Of a DNA stretch of 37,553 bases, positions 1-8,848 are shown piece after piece. Location of the stretch: assembly GCA_041495845.1 (NCBI GenBank), contig JBGQDM010000018.1, forward strand, positions 1 through 37,553, read 5' to 3'. Under the pieces are notes generated by a model. It saw only the letters and a list, made by a program, of their open reading frames with translations, had not been told where the DNA came from and searched no databases. The position numbers were made by a program, and so were the translations under genes. Source of the stretch: JBGQDM01 sp041495845. Lineage in GTDB: Bacteria; Acidobacteriota; Terriglobia; Terriglobales; Acidobacteriaceae. Position 1 is the first letter of the stretch. Every line of letters begins with the position of its first letter.

Positions 1-243
1 CTAGTTTCCACCCAGGATGATCCAATCATAGCCGTCCCCACGGTGGAAACGCACGCCAGGAGTACATTGGGGATCAATTTCATCAACAATTAACCGGACG
101 TTAGCCCAGTGTCTCGTTGTTTCTTGACGAACGTCAGCGGCAGAATCGTCGCCCCTTGCCTGGCGTCGGTGTGGAGACAGTCTGGCTCGAAAGACCGGAG
201 GCCATAAGTTCCTTGGCGCAGATAAAAGAGGATGGCGGTCTTA
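1..243 (-). other. Edge region with possible decayed coding sequence
   Basis: No intact gene is supported here. On the minus strand one frame is open from the stop at 241-243 to a TAG at 1-3. Its last 35 codons read like protein (acidic and hydrophobic residues, ending Trp-Ile-Ile-Leu-Gly-Gly-Asn), but the frame has no ATG. The neighbouring minus frame is also open and protein-like just upstream, ending at 90. A frameshifted remnant or the tail of an unknown gene would fit. I recognise no family. The stretch around 61-120 is visibly less GC-rich than its surroundings. Confidence 0.2.
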
Positions 244-1209
244 CTACGGCCGCGGGCGGTTGGCCCAGTTCCACGCGGTGGCCACAATCTGATCCAGGGA
301 ACGGGTTGCTTTCCAGCGCAAAGCTTTCTCCGCCCGCGAAGGATCGGCCACCAGTTCGGGCGGATCGCCAGCGCGTCGCGGCGCGATTCGGCGCGGCACC
401 GGACGTCCCGCCGCACGCTCGATGGCGACGATGACTTCCTTCACCGAGTGGCCTTGGCCCGTGCCCAGGTTCAGCGCCATGGATGCCGCGCCAGCCTCCA
501 GTTGCCGCAGCGCCTGCACATGCGCCTCCGCCAGGTCATTCACGTGAATGTAGTCGCGGATGCAGGTGCCGTCAGGGGTGGGATAGTCTTCACCAAAAAT
601 CTCCAACTGGGATCGCTTGCCCTGAATGGCTTCAAACGCTGCTGGAATCAGATGGGTTTCCGGATCGTGCAGTTCGCCTGTCTCCCCGCTTTCGTCTGCA
701 CCCGCCGCGTTGAAATACCGCAGGCTGGCGTAACGCAGACCGTAAGCACGATCGTAGGCTTCGAGGGCACGCTCAAGAAACATTTTCGAAACGCCGTACG
801 GACTCACCGGATCGCGTGGGTTCTCTTCTGTAATCGGTACCGTCGTGGGCACGCCATACACTGCGCACGTGGAGGAAAAAACAAACTTGTGCACGCCGCA
901 GTCGACGCATGCGTTCAACAGGGTCAACCCTGCTTCCACGTTGTTGCGGAAATATTTTCGCGGATTTTCCACCGACTCGCCGACATAGGCGTGCGCGGCA
1001 AAGTGCATGACCGCGTCGACGCGCTGCAGAGCCGGCTTCAGCGCCGCTACATCCGCAATGTCGGCCTGCACCAGCTCAAAACCGCGGGCCAAAAACTCGT
1101 GGCCGGTGGAAAGATTGTCGTACACCAGCACGTCGTGGCCGTGCCGCCGCAAGACACGCGCTGCGTGACTGCCGATATACCCCGCACCGCCCACCACCAA
1201 AACTCTCAC
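244..1209 (-). CDS. galE: UDP-glucose 4-epimerase
   Basis: Interconverts UDP-glucose and UDP-galactose in the cytoplasm using tightly bound NAD, for the Leloir pathway and for making galactose donors for surface glycans. The 321-residue product starts at a GTG chosen because it puts the Rossmann motif GGAGYIG (residues 7-13) at the N terminus, as the family requires, and it has a GAGG about 7 bases upstream. The longer open frame upstream (to 1380) overlaps lhgO and is not conserved-looking. Visible catalytic features are Ser-Ser-Thr at 112-114 and the YxxxK pair Tyr138/Lys142, in the order of an extended short-chain dehydrogenase. Length is close to the usual 330-340. It lies 88 bases downstream of lhgO on the same strand, so cotranscription is possible. 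A related sugar-nucleotide epimerase cannot be excluded, but the motif set favours GalE. Confidence 0.93.
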   Translation of the reverse strand: MRVLVVGGAGYIGSHAARVLRRHGHDVLVYDNLSTGHEFLARGFELVQADIADVAALKPALQRVDAVMHFAAHAYVGESVENPRKYFRNNVEAGLTLLNACVDCGVHKFVFSSTCAVYGVPTTVPITEENPRDPVSPYGVSKMFLERALEAYDRAYGLRYASLRYFNAAGADESGETGELHDPETHLIPAAFEAIQGKRSQLEIFGEDYPTPDGTCIRDYIHVNDLAEAHVQALRQLEAGAASMALNLGTGQGHSVKEVIVAIERAAGRPVPRRIAPRRAGDPPELVADPSRAEKALRWKATRSLDQIVATAWNWANRPRP

Positions 1210-1297
1210 GCCCAGCCTCGTTCGCAGGAATTGCCGCCGCGTTGCCAGTTTAGCAAAGTGCTTCTCCCCGCACTGCGGTGCCGTGCGCGGCCTGTCC

Positions 1298-2509
1298 TCA
1301 CAGCCGAAAGCTCTGGGCCGCCATCTCCACCACCGCCCGCCCAATAGCGAGGGACGCGGTGGCCGCCGGTGAGGGCACATTCAGCACGTGCAGAAAATTG
1401 TCCCGCACCTCGAAATGAAAGTCGTCCACCAGCGCTCCATCAGATTGCAGTGCTTGCGCGCGAACCCCCGCACCTCCGGGGACCAGGTCTGCCGCCTGTA
1501 CCTCCGGCACCAGCGCTTGTAAAGCGCGTACGAAAGCAGACTTGCTCCAGGAACGATGCATCTCGCTGGCGCCGCTGCGCCAGTGGCGTGCCGCCATCCG
1601 CCAGAAACCGGAATAGGTGAGGGCGGAGAGCGTATCTCTGGCCGAAAAACTTGTTTTCGAATAGCCCTCGCGCGCCAGCGCAAACACCGCGTTGGGCCCG
1701 GCATCCACGGTGCCGGTAATGCGCCGCGTGAAGTGCACTCCGAGAAACGGGAAACGCGGGTCCGGCACGGGATAGATCAGGTTGCGCACCAACTCCGCTC
1801 GCCCGGGTACCAGGTCGTAGTACTCGCCGCGAAAAGGCACGATGCGGATCCCGGGCTCGTATCCCGCCAATCGGCAGACGCGGTCGCTGTGCAGACCGGC
1901 ACAATTTACCACCCAGCGTGTCGCGAACGCTCCCGTCGCTGTCTCGACCACACTCTCGTTTCCGGCGCGTGCGATAGCCCGTGCTCCGCTTCCCGTACGC
2001 ACTTCGCCGCCCGCCGCCTGAATGCACTCCGCATACTTTTCACACACGTGCGCATAGTTGGTAATGCCCGTCTGCGGAACGTGCAGTGCCGCCATGCCAG
2101 TGCAGTGCGGTTCTAACTCCCGCAATTCTTCTGGGCTGATTCTGCGCACGCCGGCGAGTCCGTTTGCCTGTGCCCGCCGTTGCAACTCGTCCAGCCGCGG
2201 CAGTTCCTCTTTCGCGACGGCCACAATCACTTTGCCGCAAACTTCATGCGCAATCCCCTGCTGGCGGCAGAACTCCACCATCTCCGCCGCCCCTTGCACG
2301 CACAGCTTGGCCTTCTGCGATCCCGGCTTGTAATAAATTCCGGAGTGGATCACCCCGCTGTTGTGCCCGCTCTGGTGCCGCGCCACGCCGTCTTCTTTTT
2401 CCACCACCAGCAGGCGCAGGCGGGGGAAGCGGCGCGTAAACGCCAACGCCGTGCCCAGTCCGACCACCCCGCCGCCAATCACGATTACGTCAAAGCGCGC
2501 ATCGGTCAT
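1298..2509 (-). CDS. lhgO: L-2-hydroxyglutarate oxidase/dehydrogenase (LhgO-like FAD protein)
   Basis: Predicted FAD enzyme that oxidises L-2-hydroxyglutarate to 2-oxoglutarate, a metabolite-repair or glutarate-catabolism step; the bacterial enzyme is membrane-associated and feeds electrons to quinone. The 403-residue product opens with the dinucleotide-binding motif IGGGVVGLG at about residues 11-19. It then has the conserved segment with His-Asn-Ser-Gly-Val-Ile-His-Ser-Gly near 49-57 that is diagnostic of LhgO within the DAO/glycerol-3-phosphate dehydrogenase superfamily. Length equals the usual 395-420. Its leader contains a perfect 7-bp hairpin (2528-2544). galE follows on the same strand. 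A related FAD-dependent 2-hydroxyacid oxidase is the alternative. Confidence 0.9.
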   Translation of the reverse strand: MTDARFDVIVIGGGVVGLGTALAFTRRFPRLRLLVVEKEDGVARHQSGHNSGVIHSGIYYKPGSQKAKLCVQGAAEMVEFCRQQGIAHEVCGKVIVAVAKEELPRLDELQRRAQANGLAGVRRISPEELRELEPHCTGMAALHVPQTGITNYAHVCEKYAECIQAAGGEVRTGSGARAIARAGNESVVETATGAFATRWVVNCAGLHSDRVCRLAGYEPGIRIVPFRGEYYDLVPGRAELVRNLIYPVPDPRFPFLGVHFTRRITGTVDAGPNAVFALAREGYSKTSFSARDTLSALTYSGFWRMAARHWRSGASEMHRSWSKSAFVRALQALVPEVQAADLVPGGAGVRAQALQSDGALVDDFHFEVRDNFLHVLNVPSPAATASLAIGRAVVEMAAQSFRL

Positions 2510-2527
2510 AAAAGGAAAATTCCCCGC

Positions 2528-2544
2528 TCGGGCTGCGAGCCCGA
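2528..2544 (-). repeat. Small perfect hairpin in the lhgO leader
   Basis: TCGGGCT at 2528-2534 and AGCCCGA at 2538-2544 form a 7-bp perfect stem with a three-base loop. It ends 18 bases upstream of the lhgO start codon. No T-run follows, so it is not an intrinsic terminator. It may be a REP-like palindrome or a leader structure; the sequence alone does not decide. Confidence 0.45.
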
Positions 2545-2650
2545 ACGAGGAATTGTAAACTGCTGTCCTCTCAAAGCGGATAGCTACTAGCGGCTAGCTC
2601 CTAGCCAGAACCTGCCAGCTCTCAGACTTTCCCTATCTTGTTATCATCTT

Positions 2651-2680
2651 GTCATCCTGAGCGAAGCGAAGGACCTCTGC
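2651..2680. repeat. Dispersed intergenic repeat (TCCTGAGCGAAGCGAAGGA type)
   Basis: The segment contains the core CATCCTGAGCGAAGCGAAGG, which I recognise as a short interspersed sequence common in intergenic regions of acidobacterial genomes. Its spurious translation on the minus strand contains Leu-Arg-Phe-Ala-Gln-Asp-Asp. It sits between the stop of the giant surface protein and the start of lhgO, next to short duplications of CTAGC type at about 2580-2603. Only one copy is present in this window, so repeat status rests on general knowledge. Confidence 0.5.
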
Positions 2681-2724
2681 ACTCCCTTCGCGCCCTCCGC
2701 CCCACAAGCTGAAAGCTAGCAGCT

Positions 2725-5700
2725 CTACGGTGTCACCATTAGCGTTACTTGCTGCGTGTGGCTCGGCCCGCCCGCCGCGCCGGTTACGGTGACGGTATAC
2801 GTTCCCGGCGGCGTACCCGACTGGCCGACGCCGCCACCGGTGCTGCTGCCGCCGCCGCAGGCTGCCATCACGCCCAGCCATGCCAGCACCGCCAGCCAGC
2901 CTAGGAGCAAGCGCAGCCGCCTACGCTGGCCACTGCCGAGCGTCACAATTCCCAACGCGGGCAGCGACAACCAGAAGGCAAACATCGGGCCTACCGGTTT
3001 CCACGGCGCGGAGGGATTTGCCATGGCGTTGACCGCCGCTGTGGTTTTGATCGTCATCGTCACCGTGGCTGGCCCTGCCCCCGGAGTTACTTTGTTCGAC
3101 GGCGCAAAGCTGCAGTTGCTTTTCGCCGGCAGCCCGGAACACGACAGCGTGATCTGGCTGCTGAAGGTCGCGCCCACTGGTTGCACCGTCAGGTTCGGAT
3201 ACGATGCCGTCCCGCCCGCCTTCACCGTCTGTGCCGGAGGTGCGGGGCCGAAGGCAAAGTCCTCCACCGTCAGCGTCACATTCTGTGTCTTGGGCGCAGC
3301 CAATCCCGGCGTCGTCGCCGAAATTGTGACCGTGCTGTTGCCCAACAGTGCGCTCGCTGTGGCAGTCACCGTTACGCTCACGTTCACCGGCGCCCCCGTG
3401 GCGATGTTTACCGTGTCACCTGGCATGAAGTTGCACGTTAGGCCAGTCAACCCGGGGCACGAAAGCGTTACCGCTCTAGCGAACGCCGACCCCGCCGCGC
3501 TCACCTGCAGCGACGTGCTGCCGGAGGTGCCGCCCAGCGCCGCAATCACGCTCGCCGGCGCAGCCGCTCCCAGCACAACGTCGCCCACGTGCATCGTGAC
3601 CGGCGAGATGTGCGTGATGTGGCTTGCGTCCTGACCTACGCCCTGGATGTTGAAGCTAAAATCTCCAACACTGTTACTCTTTACCCCGACGCTGAAACCA
3701 GCGCCTCCCAGGTCTGGTGTCTGGGTGTCGGGCGTGCAGACCGGTGGACCACCCGCCCCGCAGCCCACATCCACCTTGCTGTTGTAGCCGTTCACCGCCA
3801 CCATGAATCCGCCGAAACCGCCCGACTGCCCCGCCAAGAGGCTAATATCCGTAAAGGTATTCACTGCCAGTGTGTAATCCGGATTCGCGGTCACCACCAA
3901 ATTCACCGTCTTCGTTCTCGCCGCCGGCGCCGGCATGTTGACTGCCTGCGCCGAGATGGTGATGTTCGTGTTGCTCGGCAGTTCGCCCGTCGTCGTGCTC
4001 ACCGTCAGCGTCACCGTCACTGGTGTTGCCGACGTGGGTTTCACGCTGGCCGAGGGCGCAAAAATGCACCCCGCGCCCGCCGGCAGTCCCGTGCACGTCA
4101 ATTGCACCGTGTCGTTAAATGACCCGGCTGCGGTCACGTTAAACATAGTCGGGTTCGTCGTGTTCGGCACGTTGGCGGTGATCAAGGCCGGACTCGGCAC
4201 GGTCAGCCCAAAGTCCACTACGTGCAACGTCACCGGAAAGTCATGCGTGATCGCGCCCGCATCCGCGCCCACGCCGTGCACGTTAAATGGGTAGTCGCCC
4301 GCCACGCCCTTCGCGCTCAGAGTAAAGCCGCCATTGGCCGCCGTGATCGTGGACGGTGCGAAGGTGCAGGTGGCCGGCACGGTACCTGTGCAGATCAGGT
4401 TCACGTCGTTGCTGTAGGTTGCCTGCGGCGCCACGTTGCCGACGAACGCCGCCGTCTGCGCCGGATACACCGTTTGCGCGGACGTAGGTACGCTGATCGT
4501 GAAGTCCGGGGCCACCGCCAACGCAAATTCCCAAATGCCGCGACCATAGAGCGACGCGCGCAACCGCTTGATCGTTCCGTTGTTAAAGAGGCGCAGCCGG
4601 GTTACCGGAGCGTTGGGTAGGCCGGGAGTGGTGCCCACTTCCGTCCAGTTCGGCGCTGAGGTTGGACTCTGGAACACGCCTACGTCCGTGCCCACGTAGA
4701 CAATGCCTGCTTGCGCGTCCACCACCACGGAATCCACTGGAGAGTCCGGCAGCGAGCCGGTGAAGTTGGCGTAGACCGGAGACGTCTGAGGGGAAACCGT
4801 GCCGCCGAGCGCGTTGGTGATTTTCCAAACGTGCGAACCGCCGAAGCCCTGCAGACCTGCCCACACGGTGTTGCCGCTGGGGTCGGAAGGGTCTACGGCC
4901 AGCGCGCTGATGTTGTAACCGAATGGATTGATGGCGTTGGTGATGTTGACCTGAGGGTTGGTCGCGGCGGGGTTGGTGTTCATGGCGAACAACTGGCCGC
5001 CAGCGGGTCCGGCCAAGGGCCCGAGGCCAAAGGTTCCGGCAAAAACCGCTTGCGAGCCGTTAGCATCGGCGGGGCCGCCTGCGGCGAGGGCTGCCACGAA
5101 ATTGAACTCGGCGCCGGAACACCGGCCGAAGCCCGTGTCAAAATTCGTGCTGATCGCACCAAAGCCGATGCCATCCGTGCCCCCGCGCCACACCCGGCAC
5201 GTGCCCACAATCAGCTTCCCGCTGTTCTGCGGATCGAGAATGTACGGCGTGTAAAATGACCCCGCATCGCCAGAAAGCGTGGCGTTCGTAACCACCAGCC
5301 CGCTAAAGAAATCATTCTCCGAGCACCCGATGCCCAAGGGGCAGCGCTGAATCGAGACGTCCGTGTTGGCGGCGAACCACTCCATCGGATTGTCCGGGTT
5401 GATTTCATTGAAGCCGCCGTCGCCGCCGTTCACGTTCAACCATTGCGTGTTCAGGGTTGCTGCTGCCGTCCCCGGGGAGCCGTTGTCCTGCGTTCCGCCC
5501 AGTAGCGTGTCCGGATCGGTCGGATGCTGCGAGAACGACACAAACTCCGTCATCGAGCCCAGCGTCTGCGCCAGGCTGTCGAACTTATTGGGTGCCTTCG
5601 GCCCCCCGCAAGTTCCAGTCTGTAGCCCGGTAAAGCCATCGAGCGCGCGGCTGATGCCGCCATCGTGGGCGAAGTACATCACTGCTTTGCCGCCTACCAC

Positions 5701-7224
5701 CTTGAAGTCCAAGCTGTGCTGGTCGGGATGCACACGCGAAATCGAACCAAACGGGCTGCAGCCATACACGTGGGTCAGGTTCATGAACTTGTTCGGCTCG
5801 GTGGTGCCGCTGCATGTAGGAGAAGCACTCGTAATGGAGCACTTGAAAATATTGACTGCGCCCGCATAAACGTCGGTGCCGCTGCCGTTCGGCACCGCTG
5901 CGATTTCCAGGTTGTAAGACCCTTGGTCTGCACCGCAACCACTGAAGTCGGTGCCGCAACTGTTGATGCCAGCGGTGCTGATTGCCGTCCAAGTGGAGCC
6001 GCCATCCTTACTCTGGAAAATGAGGTGGCCGGGAAACTGCGCCGGGGAGTTCACATACCACACGTACATCTCGTTGCGGCCCGGCACCACCGCGATCTCA
6101 CCGCGGTAGATGGGGCAGGTGGGGGAACCCTGGACGCGCACGGCGGGACAACTACTCACTGGAAGGGCGCCGGGCTGGGTGGTCAGCCGTGTCCAGTTGA
6201 TGCCGTCGGTCGAAGAATAGAAGCCGTGGGCCCTCACCGCCGCGAAGAACTTGCCGCCCGACACCGCCAGCGGGTTAAAAACCACCGACGTCGTAGAAGA
6301 AGGGTTAATGGTAATGCCGTTGTCCTTCACGGAGGCGTATTTCCAGTTCAACCCTGAGTTGGTCGAGTAATAGATCCCGCGATCTGCCCCGCCTCCTACT
6401 TCACGCCCCTCGAAGAAGCCAGGAGGACTAAACGCAGTCGAAGCCACCACGAGGCTGGGATTGGTAGCGTGGAAGGCGATCTTGCTGAAGCCCATGCCGA
6501 GGAACGAGTGACCATCATCGCTCGATGAAATCAGTTGCCAACTCGTCCCTGCGTTTGTCGAACGCAGAATCCCCAGCCCGTAGTAGGAATCGCCCGAGGC
6601 ATTGGCCTCGCCCGTGCCCACCAGAATCGTCTGCGATACCCCGCTGACCCCGCTTCCTGGCTTGAGCGCGATCGCGCCCACGGCCAGCGTTTCCTGGTCG
6701 TCAATCAGAGACTCCCAACTTACGGCGCTGGGGGCTGCGGTCCCATTCTGCGTGCGCCACAATCCGCCGTAAGCCCCACCCAGGTACACGGTTCCGCCGG
6801 TGGCGTCCGCCGGGTCCACCACCACCGCAGTGGCACGGCCGGAAACCCAGTTGTAGTCCTGGTCTTTTGTTCCTCCACTGGCGTCCGAAGCCAGCGGCGC
6901 CGGTCCCAGCGATACCCAACCCGTAGCCGCGAGGCCCGTGACCGCGGCGTCGAAATTCAGTGGCTGCTGTGCGCGCAGCTTCATCTTCTGCTGATACGCG
7001 CGCAGCCGCAGTTCCGCGGCCCGGTAGCCGGGCAAGGGAATATGTCCGCGCCGGAACCACTCCGCGCGCCTGCGTGGCTGATCGCGGTCCTGCATTTCGC
7101 CTGTCTCGGGCTTGATCCGCGAACCTTGCCCCGCGGCCACCGAAACCATCATGAGAACGAACATGAAAACGGAAATCAGCACGAGGCAGAAACGCCCCAG
7201 AAGAGGAAAACGGAACAAATTCAT
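2725..7224 (-). CDS. Giant secreted BNR/Asp-box propeller and Ig-like repeat surface protein
   Basis: A 1499-residue exported protein of unknown substrate. Residues 1 to about 33 form a signal peptide with a long hydrophobic core. The N-terminal half (about 90-900) resembles sortilin/VPS10 and sialidase-type propellers. It has at least four Asp-box-like motifs of the form Ser-Thr-Asn/Asp-x-Gly-x-x-Trp, for example STNAGTSW, STNSGLNW, STDGINW and SKDGGSTW. The C-terminal 550 residues hold about five Ig-like repeats, each carrying a paired-cysteine signature such as LTCTGLPAGAGC or LSCSGLPAKSNC. The last repeat is interrupted by a hydrophobic segment (about 1414-1431), a basic patch (QRRRLR), a second hydrophobic segment and Cys1456-Gly-Gly-Gly, after which a beta-rich piece closes the domain. 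A consensus-like promoter lies at 7263-7292. It may be an adhesin or a glycan-binding protein (inference). Confidence 0.8.
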   Translation of the reverse strand: MNLFRFPLLGRFCLVLISVFMFVLMMVSVAAGQGSRIKPETGEMQDRDQPRRRAEWFRRGHIPLPGYRAAELRLRAYQQKMKLRAQQPLNFDAAVTGLAATGWVSLGPAPLASDASGGTKDQDYNWVSGRATAVVVDPADATGGTVYLGGAYGGLWRTQNGTAAPSAVSWESLIDDQETLAVGAIALKPGSGVSGVSQTILVGTGEANASGDSYYGLGILRSTNAGTSWQLISSSDDGHSFLGMGFSKIAFHATNPSLVVASTAFSPPGFFEGREVGGGADRGIYYSTNSGLNWKYASVKDNGITINPSSTTSVVFNPLAVSGGKFFAAVRAHGFYSSTDGINWTRLTTQPGALPVSSCPAVRVQGSPTCPIYRGEIAVVPGRNEMYVWYVNSPAQFPGHLIFQSKDGGSTWTAISTAGINSCGTDFSGCGADQGSYNLEIAAVPNGSGTDVYAGAVNIFKCSITSASPTCSGTTEPNKFMNLTHVYGCSPFGSISRVHPDQHSLDFKVVGGKAVMYFAHDGGISRALDGFTGLQTGTCGGPKAPNKFDSLAQTLGSMTEFVSFSQHPTDPDTLLGGTQDNGSPGTAAATLNTQWLNVNGGDGGFNEINPDNPMEWFAANTDVSIQRCPLGIGCSENDFFSGLVVTNATLSGDAGSFYTPYILDPQNSGKLIVGTCRVWRGGTDGIGFGAISTNFDTGFGRCSGAEFNFVAALAAGGPADANGSQAVFAGTFGLGPLAGPAGGQLFAMNTNPAATNPQVNITNAINPFGYNISALAVDPSDPSGNTVWAGLQGFGGSHVWKITNALGGTVSPQTSPVYANFTGSLPDSPVDSVVVDAQAGIVYVGTDVGVFQSPTSAPNWTEVGTTPGLPNAPVTRLRLFNNGTIKRLRASLYGRGIWEFALAVAPDFTISVPTSAQTVYPAQTAAFVGNVAPQATYSNDVNLICTGTVPATCTFAPSTITAANGGFTLSAKGVAGDYPFNVHGVGADAGAITHDFPVTLHVVDFGLTVPSPALITANVPNTTNPTMFNVTAAGSFNDTVQLTCTGLPAGAGCIFAPSASVKPTSATPVTVTLTVSTTTGELPSNTNITISAQAVNMPAPAARTKTVNLVVTANPDYTLAVNTFTDISLLAGQSGGFGGFMVAVNGYNSKVDVGCGAGGPPVCTPDTQTPDLGGAGFSVGVKSNSVGDFSFNIQGVGQDASHITHISPVTMHVGDVVLGAAAPASVIAALGGTSGSTSLQVSAAGSAFARAVTLSCPGLTGLTCNFMPGDTVNIATGAPVNVSVTVTATASALLGNSTVTISATTPGLAAPKTQNVTLTVEDFAFGPAPPAQTVKAGGTASYPNLTVQPVGATFSSQITLSCSGLPAKSNCSFAPSNKVTPGAGPATVTMTIKTTAAVNAMANPSAPWKPVGPMFAFWLSLPALGIVTLGSGQRRRLRLLLGWLAVLAWLGVMAACGGGSSTGGGVGQSGTPPGTYTVTVTGAAGGPSHTQQVTLMVTP

Positions 7225-7607
7225 CAGGACTCACTTCCCGGCAGTGGGGATGCCGAACGCATAGTATTGTGCGTTTCGGATGCGCTTGTCAATAATGGGA
7301 TAAGTGCCCCAAGACAGTTATGAGGACGGGCTTCCAGTGTGGGCGTGAGAACCACTCTCTCGTTGGATGTGGTGGGAAGAGAAACAGCGGAAATTAGCCC
7401 GCCACGCCCGTCGCCTGCCTACTTTCGTGGGCTTGACAGTTGCCCTAGTTTGCACGCAAGCTATACAATGTACATAAAATCGTAGCTCGGAGATATAAGT
7501 CATTACGGCTCTAGATTTTCCGCCTAAGTCCTGATTCCTCCAGGATTTGAGTGCGATTCTCCCGCTAACCCGATGAAAGCAATGAATCGGGAGGGGGCCC
7601 AGGGGGG
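7225..7607. other. Intergenic region, no gene seen
   Basis: This 383-base gap separates the start of the giant surface protein from the end of the MacB-like permease. Apart from the promoter at 7263-7292 I see no conserved element. It includes an AT-richer patch around 7440-7505 and a G-run just before the permease stop. Short open frames here look like chance. Confidence 0.6.
7263..7292 (-). promoter_or_regulatory. Sigma70-type promoter for the giant surface protein
   Basis: Read on the minus strand, a perfect TTGACA (7287-7292) is followed after 18 bases by AATACT (7263-7268, four of six matches to TATAAT). The predicted start of transcription leaves a leader of roughly 30 bases before the ATG at 7224. 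A GTGAG lies a few bases before that ATG. Confidence 0.5.
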
Positions 7608-8828
7608 TTACTCATAGCGCAACGCGTCGATCGGATCCAACTGCGCCGCTTTGCGGGCCGGGTAATAACCAAAGAAGATGCCCACGCCCATGGAGAACAC
7701 GACAGCCGCCAGAATCGCCCGTGGCTGCACTTGCACCGCCCAGCCCAGCGTCTGCGTGATGACATAAGACGCGCCGACGCCGAGAAGAATGCCCGACGCT
7801 CCGCCCAGCAAGCTGAGCACGACCGCTTCGATCAAAAACTGGCGATGCACGTCGCTTTCGGTGGCGCCAATGGCCATGCGAATCCCAATTTCTCGCGTGC
7901 GTTCCGTCACCGAAACCAGCATGATGTTCATGATGCCGATGCCGCCCACCAGCAGCGAGATGCTGGCAATCGAAGCCAGCAATCCGGTGAAGAGGCGCGA
8001 CTGCTGGTCGGCGAGATCGGCCATGTCGGCCAGATTGCGCACGAAGAAGTCATCATCCTGCCCGCGGCGAATGCGGTGCCGGTCGCGCAGCAGCGACTCG
8101 ATCTGTTTTTGCGCGGCGTAGCTGGTTTCGCGCGCGGTCGAGGAGACCACAATCCAGCGCAGCCAGGTCTCGCCCGTCATCTTCTTCTGCAGCGTGGTGA
8201 TGGGGATGACGATGGTATCGTCCTGGTCGTCACCCATGGCGGCAGACTGGCCCTTGGCAGAGAGCACGCCGACCACGCGAAAAGGCAGGCTCCGGATGCG
8301 CACCGTTTGACCCACCGGGTCCACCGCGCCAAAGAGGTTCTTGCGTACGGTTTCACCAATCACGGCGACATTGGCGGCGCTCTCCACATCCGCTTCGGTA
8401 AACGGGGCGCCGGACTGGAATGCCCAGGCGCGCACGTCGAAGAACGCCGGTTCGGTGCCGGTGACACGGGTGGCCCAGTTGTCATTGCCGTAGACCACCT
8501 GGGCGCTGGCCGTGCTGCCTGGGGCGGCCACGGACACTGCCGGACACTCACGCAGAATGGCTGTCATATCGTCGGCGATCAGTGTTTTCGTGGCGCCATA
8601 GCCCACCCGCATGCCGCCCCGGTTGACCGAGCCGGAAGAAACGAAGAGCAGATTGGACCCCATGGCGGCGATCTGTTGTTGGGCCTGTTCCTGGGCGCCT
8701 TGTCCCACTCCGACCATGGCGATGACCGCCCCAACGCCGATAATGATGCCCAGCATGGTCAGGCTGGAACGCAGTTTGTTGCGCGCCAGAGCACGGAGAG
8801 CGATGCGAACGATCTGCAGCAGGTCCAT
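7608..8828 (-). CDS. MacB-like ABC transporter permease (FtsX family)
   Basis: Inner-membrane permease of a MacAB-type tripartite system that couples cytoplasmic ATP hydrolysis to movement of periplasmic substrates. The 406-residue protein has one N-terminal membrane helix (about 20-42), a large periplasmic MacB_PCD domain (about 50-285) and three C-terminal helices forming the FtsX domain. The hallmark VTERTREIGIRMAIGAT lies after the second helix, and the C-terminal YPARKAAQLDPIDALRYE ending is typical. Unlike E. coli MacB, the ATPase is a separate protein (9281-10102). Operon order on the minus strand is adaptor, ATPase, small HTH protein, permease, with a 20-base gap before this gene. Substrate unknown; no outer-membrane TolC-like gene is visible in the window. 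Confidence 0.92.
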   Translation of the reverse strand: MDLLQIVRIALRALARNKLRSSLTMLGIIIGVGAVIAMVGVGQGAQEQAQQQIAAMGSNLLFVSSGSVNRGGMRVGYGATKTLIADDMTAILRECPAVSVAAPGSTASAQVVYGNDNWATRVTGTEPAFFDVRAWAFQSGAPFTEADVESAANVAVIGETVRKNLFGAVDPVGQTVRIRSLPFRVVGVLSAKGQSAAMGDDQDDTIVIPITTLQKKMTGETWLRWIVVSSTARETSYAAQKQIESLLRDRHRIRRGQDDDFFVRNLADMADLADQQSRLFTGLLASIASISLLVGGIGIMNIMLVSVTERTREIGIRMAIGATESDVHRQFLIEAVVLSLLGGASGILLGVGASYVITQTLGWAVQVQPRAILAAVVFSMGVGIFFGYYPARKAAQLDPIDALRYE

Positions 8829-8848
8829 AAAAGTCCCTGGGTAACCCT

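Noticed and set aside
232..1347. Long plus-strand open frame antisense to galE
   Set aside because: High-GC shadow of galE with no ribosome site or recognisable motif.
7433..7469. TTGACA and TATACAAT on the plus strand as a promoter
   Set aside because: The spacing is 23 bases, too long for a sigma70 promoter, and no plus-strand gene follows.
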